64,000 nucleotides of DNA, taken from NCBI GenBank assembly GCA_025667525.1, contig CM046882.1:528080618-528144617 (forward strand), in the 5' to 3' direction. This DNA comes from Glebionis coronaria. Its lineage: Eukaryota > Streptophyta > Magnoliopsida > Asterales > Asteraceae. The position numbers and the translations under genes were made by a program. The notes under the pieces were generated by a model, which saw only the letters and a program-made list of their open reading frames with translations, was not told the DNA's origin and made no database searches. Shown here in pieces: positions 37,373 to 47,645 of this stretch (the stretch's first letter is position 1; each line of letters begins with the position of its first letter).

Positions 37373-39701
37373 ACCATGCTCTTGGAGCTTGTTTCAGACC
37401 ATACATTGCCTTGTGAAGTCTGTACACATGGTTGGGAAACTCGCTGTTCTCAAATCCTTCAGGTTGTGCAACATACACTTCCTCAGCCAAATCACCATTG
37501 AGGAAAGCACTCTTAACATCCATCTGATACACAGTGATGTTCATATAGGCAGCATAAGCAAGGAAGATTCTGATGGCTTCAAGTCTAGCAACAAGTGCAA
37601 AAGTTTCATCATAATTAATTCCTTCAGTCTGAGAGAACCCCTGTGCTACCAGTCTAGCCTTGTTCCTGATGATGTTCCCAATTTCATCCATCTTATTTCT
37701 ATAGATCCATCTAGTGCCTGTGATATTCTTTCCAGGTGGGGCTGGCACTAGTGTCCATACTTTGTTCCTTTTGAACTGATTGATTTCTTCTTGCATAGCA
37801 GCTACCGATCCTTCTTCTACCAGAGCCTCAGCTACTCTTTTAGGTTCAATTTGTGAAAGAAATTCAGCAAAGAGACATTCATTGGCTGAGGCTGACTCTG
37901 AGTCTTGAATTCGCTGTTTAGTTGTGACCCCTGCATTTGGTTCCCCAATAATGTTGACAAGAAGAATGTGTTGATATCTTGACCACTTATTTTGAGGAGC
38001 TGGGGACTTAAGGACAGGAGCACTTGTGGGCACAGCTGGTATAATTTGAGTTTCATCATGCTGACTAGGAGGGCTTTCTTCAAAGAATACTTCAGTGTCA
38101 GAGTCTTCTTCAGCCATATCAAGGGGTGCTATTTCATTATCAGCAAGAGAATCTTCAGGGATTTGAAGAATTGGTGAGTCATCAATATCATGAGAAGGAC
38201 CATCAGAGATTTGAGGTTCTTCTTCATCAAGTTCCTGAGTGGTAGGAACTTCTATGTTGTGAGTAGACAGAGGGTCAAAGGCAGGAACATAAGGGGTGAG
38301 AGTGTTAGAGTGATGATGACTGGTAGGTCTGGGTTCTGTGAACTCATCACTTGGAAAAGATACATTTTCATTAAAATCAATTTCATCACCCTCTGTCCCT
38401 GTTCTCTGTATGACTTCATCATCTTCATTGAATCTAACATGGAATGTTTCTTCTACTTCTTGTCTTCTGATGTTGAATACTCTGAAGGCTTTGGTTGTTG
38501 GAGAGTATCCCAAAAAGAAACCATCATCAGCTTTTTCATCAAACTTTCCAAGTTTATCACTGTAGTTATAAATAAACACAGGACATCCAAACACATGAAA
38601 ATAGCTGACGTCTGGAGATCTTTTTCTGAAAACTTCATAGGAGGTTTTACCATGTCTTTTGACAATGATTGATCTGTTTTGTGTGTAGCAAGTAGTGTGA
38701 ACAGCTTCTCCCCAAAATTGCTTTGGTAAGGCTGCACCATTTAACATGGTTCTTGCTGCTTCAATCAAAGTCCTGTTTCTTCTTTCAGCCACACCATTTT
38801 GTTCAGGGGTGCCAGCTGAAGAGAAGTTCTGTGAAATCCCTTTTTCATCACAAAATGATTCAAGTTGATGATTCTTAAATTCAGTACCATTATCACTTCT
38901 TAGAGCTTTGACTCTAACATCATTCAGATTTTCAACCTGTCTTATGAAGGACATGATGGTTTCAACTGCTTCACTTTTCTTTCTGAGGAAGAACACCCAT
39001 GTGTATCTTGAAAATTCATCAACTATGACCAAGGTGTATTTGTTGTGATTAATGGTCTGAGGTTTGACAGGCCCAAACAAATCCATGTGAAGGAGATGTA
39101 AGCACTTGTCAATAGAGAATGATTGCCTAGTCTTGAATGAAGACCTGTGATGCTTTCCTTTGACACAGGCAGAACAAGTTTTGTCTTTGGAAAACATTAC
39201 TGAAGGTAGACCAGCAACCAAGTTTTGAGTGGCTATCTTATTGATGTTCTTGAAGTTGAGATGAGACAGTCTTTTGTGCCACAGCCAATTGACACTTTCA
39301 GAGGCTTTAGCAAGAAAACAATTTGAGTTGTCTTCAGAGCACACAACCATGTTGATGACATAAACATCTCTCCTTCTAGGTGCAATCAGCACAACATCAT
39401 TGTTTTTGTTGAATATGGTTCCCTGAGTCTTAGTAAACAAAACCTTATAGTCAGCATCACACAATTGGCTGATGCTAATAAGATTGTGTTTAAGACCATT
39501 CACATATGCAACCCTGGTAAATGTAATCCCATTGCAGTTCACTGAGCCATATCCTTCTGTGTCACCTGAAGAGTTATCTCCAAACACCACTTTAGGACCT
39601 GGCTCCTTAGAGTATCTGTGCAGGTATTGTTGAATCCCTGTCATGTGTCTAGAACAACCACTATTTAGATACCATACCGATTCCTTGAGATATTTCTGCA
39701 C
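37344..39701 (-). pseudogene. SIRE pol: protease, integrase and N-terminal RT
   Basis: The frame has no ATG at its start; upstream, a TAG bounds it near 39731, so it would depend on fusion with gag. Near residues 10-25 lies [13 protein letters not shown], the copia protease site in which the catalytic Asp is Asn. Then come the GAG-pre-integrase zinc-binding region ([10 protein letters not shown]...[10 protein letters not shown]), the integrase core with D (LHMDLFGP), D ([10 protein letters not shown]) and E ([10 protein letters not shown]), a variable acidic linker, and the start of RT ([20 protein letters not shown] ... [18 protein letters not shown] ... [12 protein letters not shown]). It ends by frameshift at 37344. 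The protease change and the frameshift imply loss of function. Confidence 0.88.
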
Positions 39702-39718
39702 AGATATATAGAAACAGA

Positions 39719-42255
39719 TTAGTTCCTATGGTGAACCCACTTTCCAGTGGGTTCCCTGAATTGCTTATTAGCAACTCTTGTGTTCCTGAAAAACTTTTGG
39801 CGTTGGGATGGACAGTTCATTGTTTCATGGTTATAACTCCCACAGATATCACACCCAGGGAAGTCACCACACTCGTCTGAGTGATGGTCTGTGAACCCAC
39901 AGAATTTACAGAGAGGAAAAGGTTTGTAATTTCCCTGTTGTCTTTTGGAACTCTGTGGTCTGTCCCTAGAGGGTGTCTTAGCTCTTTTAGCTGCCATGTG
40001 TCTGTCATGATCTAAGGTCGAATGGTGAGAATTTTTACATATATTGCAATAAGGTTTGATTAACCTTTCCCCTTTGGGTTCACTTAGGACTGACTTAGGT
40101 TCATGAGAAGTAGAGCATTTAGCGGAAGGCTTAATGTGTTGTTTCAAGAGTTCTACTTCTTTCATAAGAGACAACAGGCGATCTTCAGTGGTAGGTTCAA
40201 CCTTATTCACAGCTTTAGTAGTAACAGGCTTAAAAGCTACTTGTTTGCCAGTTTGTTTAGCAGGAACATGAAAAACTTTAGCTGGAGGATTCTCAATATC
40301 TGTTCTAAGTTCATCCTTAGCAGATCTAGAAGAACTGCTGGGTTCAACTCCAGAGAGTTTGGGCAAGGGTGGTAGCTCAACCACATCTTCAGAGACAGGG
40401 TCATTTATCAAAGTGGTATCTGACATATGAATAGTCTCTGTAGATTTAAAGACAATGTCTTTGGGTTTGGTGAGAATTCTCAGCTTATTTTTCTTAGCAG
40501 ATATATCCCTTTTTAAGTCAGCAGGCACTTCATCCCTAAGCAATTCATCAATAGTAAACCTAGCACACAGCCATTTTTCAATAATCTTGTTCAATTCAGA
40601 GACTTGATCATTTAAAGCAATGTTTTTCAAGGTTAATCTAGCTACTTCATTTTGCAGGGATATTTTCTCTAAATTAACCCGCCTGAGGGTTTCACATTCA
40701 GCCTTAGCATTTAGCATTTCAGATTTAACAGAGTGAAACTTATCAAGTAGGTTCTTTCTTTGTTCCTCAACAAAGTGTAAATCAACAATGGTGTAATCAA
40801 GGACATGCTTACGTTCATCACTATCAGACATGGATAAAAGCCTGTGTACCTTTTTCATTGTGATGTCAACCCATTGTCCTGATCTTGCATCACCTTTTCC
40901 AACAGCTGGTTCATCCTCAGCTATCGCCATAAAAGCCCTGACTCTGGTGGTGTCTTCTTCATCTGAAGTCAGTGGCTCATCATTCCAATCATAAGTTTCA
41001 GCAACCAACCCTTTCTCTGTCTTTTTCTCACCACCTTTCTTTTTGGACAGAGCTTCAATCTTCAAGTTCATTTGTTCTAACTCAGCTTTAAGTGCCTTGT
41101 ACTTATTTTTGTAATCTTTCTTCTCAGTGTCTGAAGAATTGTATTGAGATGAGTTGTTATGTTGTTTGAACTTGTAAGGTTTGGATAAAGATGATGGATA
41201 AGAGGGTGAGGATGTCTTGGTAGAAGGACAGTCTTTTTGAGAATGTCCAAGCTTCCACAGGCAAAACAAGTTTCTTTTGACCTGTCAGTTGGTTTACTAG
41301 CTGATCCTACTCTTCCCGATCTTTTGAAGTATCTTCTTTGGTTGGCTAGCAAGGCTCTTTCATGGAACTCTGCATTGAGGTCTGTCAAGAACTCTTGGCT
41401 GCTACGGGTATCTTCTTCAACATCAGAATCGCTGTCATAAGGATGTGTTGCAGAGATCAATGCTTTGGAAGATGCTCCTTGGACTACAAATCTTTCAGTC
41501 TCTGATTTGTAGATAGTATCGATCAGCCCTTCTTCATAATTGTACTTACCATAGAGCTGAGCAAGGGTATCATTTTTGATTGAGTTGTTAGCTCTCTGAG
41601 TCTGATTCATGCTCAGCCACTTTCTTGGAAGGCTATTGACAAAAGTAGCATTGATCTCAGCTTGACCAATAGTGACATCATTCATAGCTAGGTCATTTAG
41701 AAGAATCTTCAGCCTAGTATAGGTTTGCTGAACCTTTTCACCTTCAAGTGACTTAAAGGAATTAAACTGAAGTCTGAGTGCCTGAATCTTTGTCTCTCTT
41801 GTTTCAGAGGGTCCTTCATGGCCAAGAATGAGGTCTGTCCACATTTGTTTAGTTGTGGGACACTGAATGATAGACTTCATGATATGCTTGGGAAGGCAGG
41901 AAATTATGATGCTTTTGAGACGTTTATCTTGGTTTGCCAATTTCCTATCAGCTGGAGTCCATTGTTTGAGAGGTTTGGGAAGAGGGTTTTCTTCAGTGGA
42001 TGTAAGCGCCATGGGAATATATGGACCATTTTCTAAAATTTCTAAAAGAAAAGGTTCAAGCCCATCAAGATATACAAGAAATTGACTCTTCCAACTGGCA
42101 AAATCTTCTTCATCAAAGACTGGTACACTTGTGACGTGTGATCCACCTCTTGAGTCAAGAAGTTGGGGTAGATCATCGTCATTGGCAGGAGGGTTAAGTC
42201 TTGGTGAAGATGGGTTTGTGGAAGGTGATTGTGGTGGGTTAGAAGTTTCTGGCAT
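39719..42255 (-). pseudogene. SIRE gag (frameshifted)
   Basis: Starts at ATG 42255 with a Pro/Asn/Ser-rich leader. The capsid-like region follows (FASWKSQFLVYLDGLEPFLL ... KQMWTDLILGHEG ... LRLQFNSFKSLEGEKVQQTY), typical of copia gag. A one-base frameshift at about 41255-41265, inside the first CCHC zinc knuckle, moves reading to another frame. That frame runs to 39719 with a coiled-coil stretch and two more intact CX2CX4HX4C knuckles (CKFCGFTDHHSDEC and CDICGSYNHETMNC) near its end, plus a variant one upstream. The gag frame ends in TAA at 39719 and pol lies in a different frame, so gag-pol fusion is disrupted or relies on a frame change. Confidence 0.85.
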
Positions 42256-42315
42256 GGTGGATCTTGATTATAAAACTGAGAATGATGTTTCTTGAAGATT
42301 TTAATATCAAACACC

Positions 42316-42327
42316 GCTTTGATACCA
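42316..42327 (-). other. Primer-binding site of SIRE element
   Basis: The minus strand reads TGGTATCAAAGC, an initiator-tRNA-Met site with one change from TGGTATCAGAGC, two bases after the 5' LTR. Confidence 0.75.
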
Positions 42328-42329
42328 AT

Positions 42330-43040
42330 TGAAAGTCCCTAATCAATGCAAGAAACCCTAATCTTAGCTTAATCAACACAAGGTATTACTTTTCAAACGT
42401 AATCTTATTATTGTATAATAAAGAATTACAAGTGTTATGGATAACACAGTTTGATGACAATGTGTTGTGCACACTTTGAACAACAATAAACCCTAACTTA
42501 TGAATACAGTCGTAGCTGTTTGATTCACTAAGTTATATGCAATAATGTTCTTGATATCTCAAAGTGTTGAACATTAATGCATGGATACACATCCTATTTA
42601 TAGTGTTACGAGTTTGACCTAAACAGTACTTGATGGCGACTACACAAGCTTTTACAAGTTCCCACATCAGTCACATGATGTCCTTCTATTCTTGGTAGTC
42701 TTCCATTATGCTTTAAGGAAACAGTTGTCAAAACAGTTTCCTTTTTCTTCATAGTCTCGAACACACAAATGGCATGTCCAAAGTGTGCTGAGAGTTATCA
42801 GGGTATTGCCACCCCTGTTAACTCTCAACCCCTCAGAGTCCCTGATACATCTTGGCTGTTATCCATCACAGCCAATGAGTATGTCTTCAGGTAATTCTTC
42901 GACTTCCCTGACAATGTCTCTGACATGGACTCCTCTGAGGTTGCTCACAGAGACTTGGATCTCTGTGAGTCTTGCGAAACTTGCCTGCCTCCTAGGCATA
43001 GGCAAGGGACTATCTAACAGCCTAATTATGTTTAAATAAA
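42330..43040 (-). repeat. 5' LTR of SIRE element, missing its outer end
   Basis: It matches the 3' LTR with about six mismatches but stops at TTTAAATAAATGA, so roughly the outermost 35-40 bases of the LTR (including its terminal TG) are missing. TATA box on the minus strand at 42595-42602. Confidence 0.88.
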
Positions 43041-43149
43041 TGAGATGATCTGATATACCCCATAACAACATGAATTTGTTCCTGGTTTCGTACGAGATCG
43101 TCCGGTTGATGTGCTTTTCCTGGGTACCATATGGGATTTATCACATATC
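43041..43149 (+). repeat. Right copy of 109-bp duplication flanking SIRE
   Basis: Nearly identical to 30785-30893. The junction with the clipped LTR shows a few shared bases (AATGA/TGA). Confidence 0.9.
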
Positions 43150-44263
43150 CTTTGTGTTTACGAATCATATTATGCATTATGATGCATGCATACATCATAT
43201 TAATAATTCTTTCTTTCCTCATCGTACGTGCTGGATTGGCGATTATGGCATATTTCCTTTTTAGAACGCCAAACGCGCATTCCACATCTTTCCTTGCCGA
43301 TTCCTATTTCTTCTTATATAATATTCGATTGTGGTCATCGTCAGAGGGTTCTGGAATCATCTTAACGAGTGGAACTAGTTCGGGATATATCTCGTCAACA
43401 AGATAGTATCCAATAGATAAGTAACAGTGTTAGCCGTAAAAGGAACCTTTGGCGCTCGTCCTGTTTTCAAATCGTTAAACAAAGGGGATTGATGTAAGAA
43501 ATTGATGTCGTTGTTAGACCCGGAAATACCAAAGAAAGCATGTCATATCCACATGTCTTGCCACGCAAAAACTTCCAACAAAATGAACGGATTCGGTCCA
43601 TGATCACACCTAACATATTGCCCTTTATGGGCGTACGGACAACCAAACCACTCCAAATCCGTGCAGTCTAGACTTCCTAGCATCCCCGCGAAACCCTGCT
43701 TCTCTTCGTGATGTTGATATAGTAATTCAACGTCACTCATCGTGGGTTTTCTCCGATACTCTGGCCCAAAACCTCCCTTATAGCAGTACAAAAATGATCA
43801 ATACTCTCCCGTAAAGTTCTTTTAGACATTTGCAGATATTCATCTAAAAAGGCTGGAACAATTCCGTATGCTAATTGACAAATTGCCGAAGTGCATTTCA
43901 CCAATGGTGCAATGCGTTCTCTTCCGGTACAGTGGATATTTGCACTAATGTAAGGATCATGAGCAGTTACAGCCGCAACTATATCGTTGAAAAGTGAACG
44001 ATCCATTCGGAATGTCTTCCGGAATGTACGTGCGTCGTAGATCGGGTTGTCACTGAAAAACGCGACAACTAAACTATTATGGGCACCTAACGATCTCGAT
44101 TAAACGGGTTTCTAGGCACTATTGGTTGCAATCTATTTTAAAAAAATGACATTGCTCTTGCAATCAACTGGACACGAGGGCTATTCACCAAAGTTTCTTA
44201 ATCGTCGATCATTAGATCGGGGATAATAAACGTATACTCATCCATGTTTTTTATGTTTTTCAT
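43041..44263 (-). pseudogene. PIF/Harbinger-type transposase, main body
   Basis: A likely start is at 44263 (MKNIKNMDEYTF), but stops follow. Further frames read RMDRSLFNDIVAAV, then HHEEKQGFAGMLGSLDCTD (first catalytic Asp) with GCPYAHKGQYVRCDHG. An in-frame stop at 43543 replaces a residue before HAFFGISGSNNDINFL (second Asp), followed in other frames by ECAFGVLKRKYAII (Glu). These are the DDE positions of plant PIF/Harbinger (DDE_4-type) nucleases. At 43041 it is interrupted by SIRE; its C-terminal end lies at 30730-30893. Multiple stops and frameshifts show it was dead or died later. Confidence 0.82.
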
Positions 44264-44453
44264 GTTGAAAATTTTGAAAGAATGAAGAAGATGTATAAGA
44301 ATGGAGAAGATGAATATAATTTGATTTTGGTGTGTTTTGAAATGGGTTAAACGAGAATATTTATAATTTAATGAATGTGCACTGGAGCCCACATGGTATG
44401 TTTTACGAGTGGTGAGAAACATACCGTTAGTGGGTCTTTTTTTGGATACATAA
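44264..44453. other. Short spacer between PIF pseudogene and Athila LTR
   Basis: About 190 bases with no ORF, presumably the 5' flank of the PIF gene. The rest of the PIF element's right end would lie beyond the Athila insertion, outside the window. Confidence 0.5.
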
Positions 44454-44890
44454 TAATAACTGTGAAAACACTTATCCTTTTACCACTTATTTCCAATAAT
44501 AACAAGACCAAAACGTATATTTTATGTCGTAAAAGTCGGAATTATGCGTAGTTTGTGTTTTTATTGTGTTTTAGGACCAAAAGATGAAAAAGGAAGAAAA
44601 CACGGGATTTCACAGGCTTTTATCGAAGAAAACGAGAAAAGACGAAGTCAGAAGATCAAGAGTGCAAAAAGAACGGAAGTCCAAGGCCTATTCTGAAGAT
44701 TTATCGAAGAAAAAGTCTAAAGACGGAAGTTTAATGAAGTCGAAGAACTCAAGTCTAATAGAAGAAGAAAATTATAAGACAAGTTCAATTTGTATCGACA
44801 AATCCTGAGACGACGTCGAGAAAGACAAAGCATTTAAATCGAGTCGAGAAGAAAGAAAGAAGGAAGCAACACATGCACCTTCCTATCTCC

Positions 44891-44898
44891 TATAAATA
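44891..44898 (+). promoter_or_regulatory. TATA box in 5' LTR of element 2
   Basis: TATAAATA in CTCCTATAAATACCC, conserved in the 3' LTR at 53480-53487. Confidence 0.6.
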
Positions 44899-45639
44899 CC
44901 CTTCTAAACACATTAGGAGGGTGGTTAGCTAGTTTATTTCTTTTTTGTAGTTTTCATTTTAGAGAGAGAAAGTGTTTAACTTTCTCTCACAAAAACTTCA
45001 TCTTTTCTTTCAAGTTTAAGTCTTATTTAATCTTTGTATTTGAGTTTCATTAATCAAAAAGTTCAATTTAAGCTTTTAATCTTCAATCTTTTTCTTCCTT
45101 TCTTGATTTTACTTTGATTTTGATCCGAAATTTTAATATAAAGTTCTTGATTTTGATGTTTTCGTGATTAGAAAGTTTATCTTTTTAATCCTATATAAGT
45201 TTTTATACGATTAAGCTTAAGGCTTGTTATGATTTTTGGCGTATTTAGTATTTAGCTTATTTACCCTTTTTTTAGTTTTCTTTAAAAGTTTTATCCTTTA
45301 AAAGTTAATCTTATAAAGTTTGATTATTTGGTGATTTGATAAGTTTTCCATTCGTAGCTTATTGAGTCTCCTTAATATTGTTCTTGTTGAGTTTTTGATA
45401 AGTGCTTATTGAAATTTTGGCTTATTTTCATTTTCGGATTATTTGTGTTCCATCGTAATATTGAGGGTTTTACTCATTCCGACAGGCTGCTTGTGATCGC
45501 AATAACCCAAGGGGTTTTAGTTTGTGATCAAATGTTTTCATTCCCTTATTCCGATCGTGATTGCGATCGTTCATTGCGATCGCACATTGCGACGGTCTTA
45601 AGGTTACTTTAAGACGAAGTGCTGCCAAATTTTTGCTAG

Positions 45640-45860
45640 CCATATTCAGATCTGAGATTCCGATCTAACATTCCGATCTGAGATTCCGATCTAACATTCA
45701 GATCTGAGATTCCGATCTAACATTCCGATCTAACATTCAGATCTAACATTCCGATCTAACATTTAGATCTAACATTCCGATCTAACATTCAGATATGATA
45801 TTCCGATCTAACATTCCGATCTAAGATTCCGATCTAACAATAAGATATGAGATTCTGACA
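45640..45860 (+). repeat. Array of ATTCCGATCTAAC units in LTR 2
   Basis: Units of about 12-13 bases alternate ATTCCGATCTAAC, ATTCAGATCTGAG and variants. The 3' LTR has a matching but reshuffled array at 54226-54445. TTCCGA is also the core of the arrays in LTRs 0 and 1. Confidence 0.85.
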
Positions 45861-46229
45861 GGTTTGTTCAACATTCCGATAGGTGAAGTGTTATTCCGAT
45901 AGAACAACATTGCGATGGTGTATTCCGATGGATTGAGTTTTAAGATCTAAATTTACTTGTTAAGTTTTTAATCATTTACGTTTTAATTTCTAAAAATTGC
46001 ACGCTTCCCGGAATCTCTGTTTTTACCAAGTGTTTTTCTAGTAATTTTTAGTTTAATTTTTAAAAGCTTTAATCTTACTCAACGACATTTATTTACTTTT
46101 AGTTTAAAATAGATAACCAAACCATTTTCTTTTATCCACCAAGAACGACTGAGTCGCACTTTCTACTGGAAATCAATTCGAAAATATCGGTGTAACGAAC
46201 TTCCATACGAGGCAAACCCTTGTATTAAA

Positions 46230-46244
46230 TGGCGCCGCTGCCGG
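46230..46244 (+). other. Primer-binding site of element 2 (tRNA-Asp type)
   Basis: TGGCGCCGCTGCCGG starts two bases after the LTR end. Confidence 0.75.
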
Positions 46245-46445
46245 CTCTTTTCGTTAAGAATAACGGTTTTAAGTGAGAGACGCGTTGGATCTTGGGATCC
46301 GTTCATTTTTTAACGTTATTTTCTTGCTTAAATTTTCAAAAAAATCCTAAAAAAATATAAAATTTTCAAAAATACAAAAAAATAGAAAAACTTAAAAAAC
46401 CAAAAATATTTCTTGTATATTTTTCTTTTCCTTTTGTAGGTGTGC
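46245..46445 (+). other. Leader of element 2
   Basis: Conserved with element 1 for about 80 bases (GAGACGCGTTGG, TTGGGATCCGTTCA), then A-rich up to the gag ATG at 46446. Confidence 0.55.
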
Positions 46446-47645
46446 ATGCGTACTAGTGCTCGTAAGAAGAAAGTAGCTCAAGCCGAAGTCATTACTCAAC
46501 CTATTGTCACCATGGACAATCAACCAATGATCGAGCTTTTGCAATCGCACGTAGAGGGCAACGCCGATGCTGTTGTCATACCCGAGATTAGAGCCAACAA
46601 TTTTGTGCTCAAATCCGGCTTCATTCAAATGGTCTCTGCTCAACCTTTCTTGGGGCGTTCGCTTGATGATCCTCATGACCATATAAAAAGGTTCCTTCAA
46701 CTCACTAATACGGTCAAATATAATGGGGTTTCACAAGAGGTAATTCGCTTACAACTTTTTCCTTTCTCCTTAGAGGGACAAGCCCGAAATTGGCTTGATA
46801 AGGAACCGCCACAAAGTATTCTTATGTGGACGGATTTAGAGACTAAATTCATCAACTACTTTTTCTCACCCTCACGTACTACCGCTTTGCGGAATGAAAT
46901 TATTACCTTTGAACAAAAGTACGATGAGACATTTAGTGAATCTTGGGACCATTTTAAGGAACTTTTAAGAAAGTGTCCACAACATGGTTTCACAAAAGTA
47001 CATCAGATTAATACTTTTTACAATGGTTTAAGCATGAATGACCAAGATTCACTAAATAGTGCCTCGGGGGGTAACATTTTGGTTAAGTCTTCTAATGCCG
47101 CATGGGACATTATTGAGAATAAGTCTAGAGTGCAAACCAAGAGTGTTCGGACTAATGTGGATAGTGCTAGCACTAATGAGAGCGAAAAGAGAATTGATAA
47201 GCTTACTTCGCTTGTTGGAACACTTGCTCTCCAAACCGCTAACAATACCAAAGCTATCAATGCACAAGTTAATGCTATGAGTCAGTCATGTGAAATATGC
47301 GGGGGATATCACTCATACACCGATTGTCCTTTGACTCATGACAATCCGGAAAATGTGTATGCCGCCAACGGTAACTATTCGACGGGAGGCTATCAAGCAC
47401 ATCCTCAAGGTGATCGCAATTTGCTCAGGTATCGCTCAAACAACTTTCTTTCACCACCCGGTTTTCCACCTCAAATCCAAAACAACCTCAATCGCAACAA
47501 TCAAAACCAATCTCGAGCTCCAAATCAATACCAAACCCAAAGAAAACCCATATCCACCTCAAAGAAACAATCTAGTTCACCAACCACCCGCTTATCAACC
47601 ACCTGCCTACCATGCTCTTCCTCCCACCCAACCCACCACATATAA
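46446..47645 (+). pseudogene. Athila-type gag, broken by frameshift before pol
   Basis: The ATG at 46446 is the natural start. The retrotransposon-gag domain spans about residues 60-200: FLGRSLDDPHDHIKRFLQLT, LFPFSLEGQARNWLDKEP, FINYFFSPSRTTALRNEI and HFKELLRKCPQHGF. A short CX2CX3HX4C knuckle (CEICGGYHSYTDC) lies near residue 280, followed by a Gln/Asn/Pro-rich stretch. The frame becomes nonsense after about 47545 and stops at 47645; the sensible continuation is one frame over and enters pol, so one frameshift separates them. Gag forms the virus-like particle in the cytoplasm. Confidence 0.85.

Larger units (their letters stand above)
30894..43040 (-). mobile_element. SIRE/Maximus-type Ty1/copia retrotransposon
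   Basis: In minus orientation it has a 5' LTR (42330-43040), tRNA-iMet-type primer-binding site, gag, pol in copia order (protease, integrase, reverse transcriptase, RNase H), a long env-like region after pol, a purine tract and a 3' LTR (30894-31639). A large gag with extra zinc knuckles and an additional ORF after RNase H marks the SIRE lineage. The LTRs differ at only about six positions over roughly 700 bases, so insertion is recent. Nevertheless the coding regions contain several frameshifts and stops. It is inserted in a PIF transposase gene. Confidence 0.88.
44454..46227 (+). repeat. 5' LTR of element 2
   Basis: Begins TAATAACTGTGAAAAC and ends TGTATTA; the 3' copy begins TAATAAGTGTGAAAAC. 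This gives TAATA/TATTA termini instead of the usual TG...CA. TATAAATA at 44891-44898. The first 600 bases resemble the LTRs of elements 0 and 1 weakly (GTTTGTGTTTTT, GTGCAAAAAGAACGGAAGTC). Confidence 0.8.
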
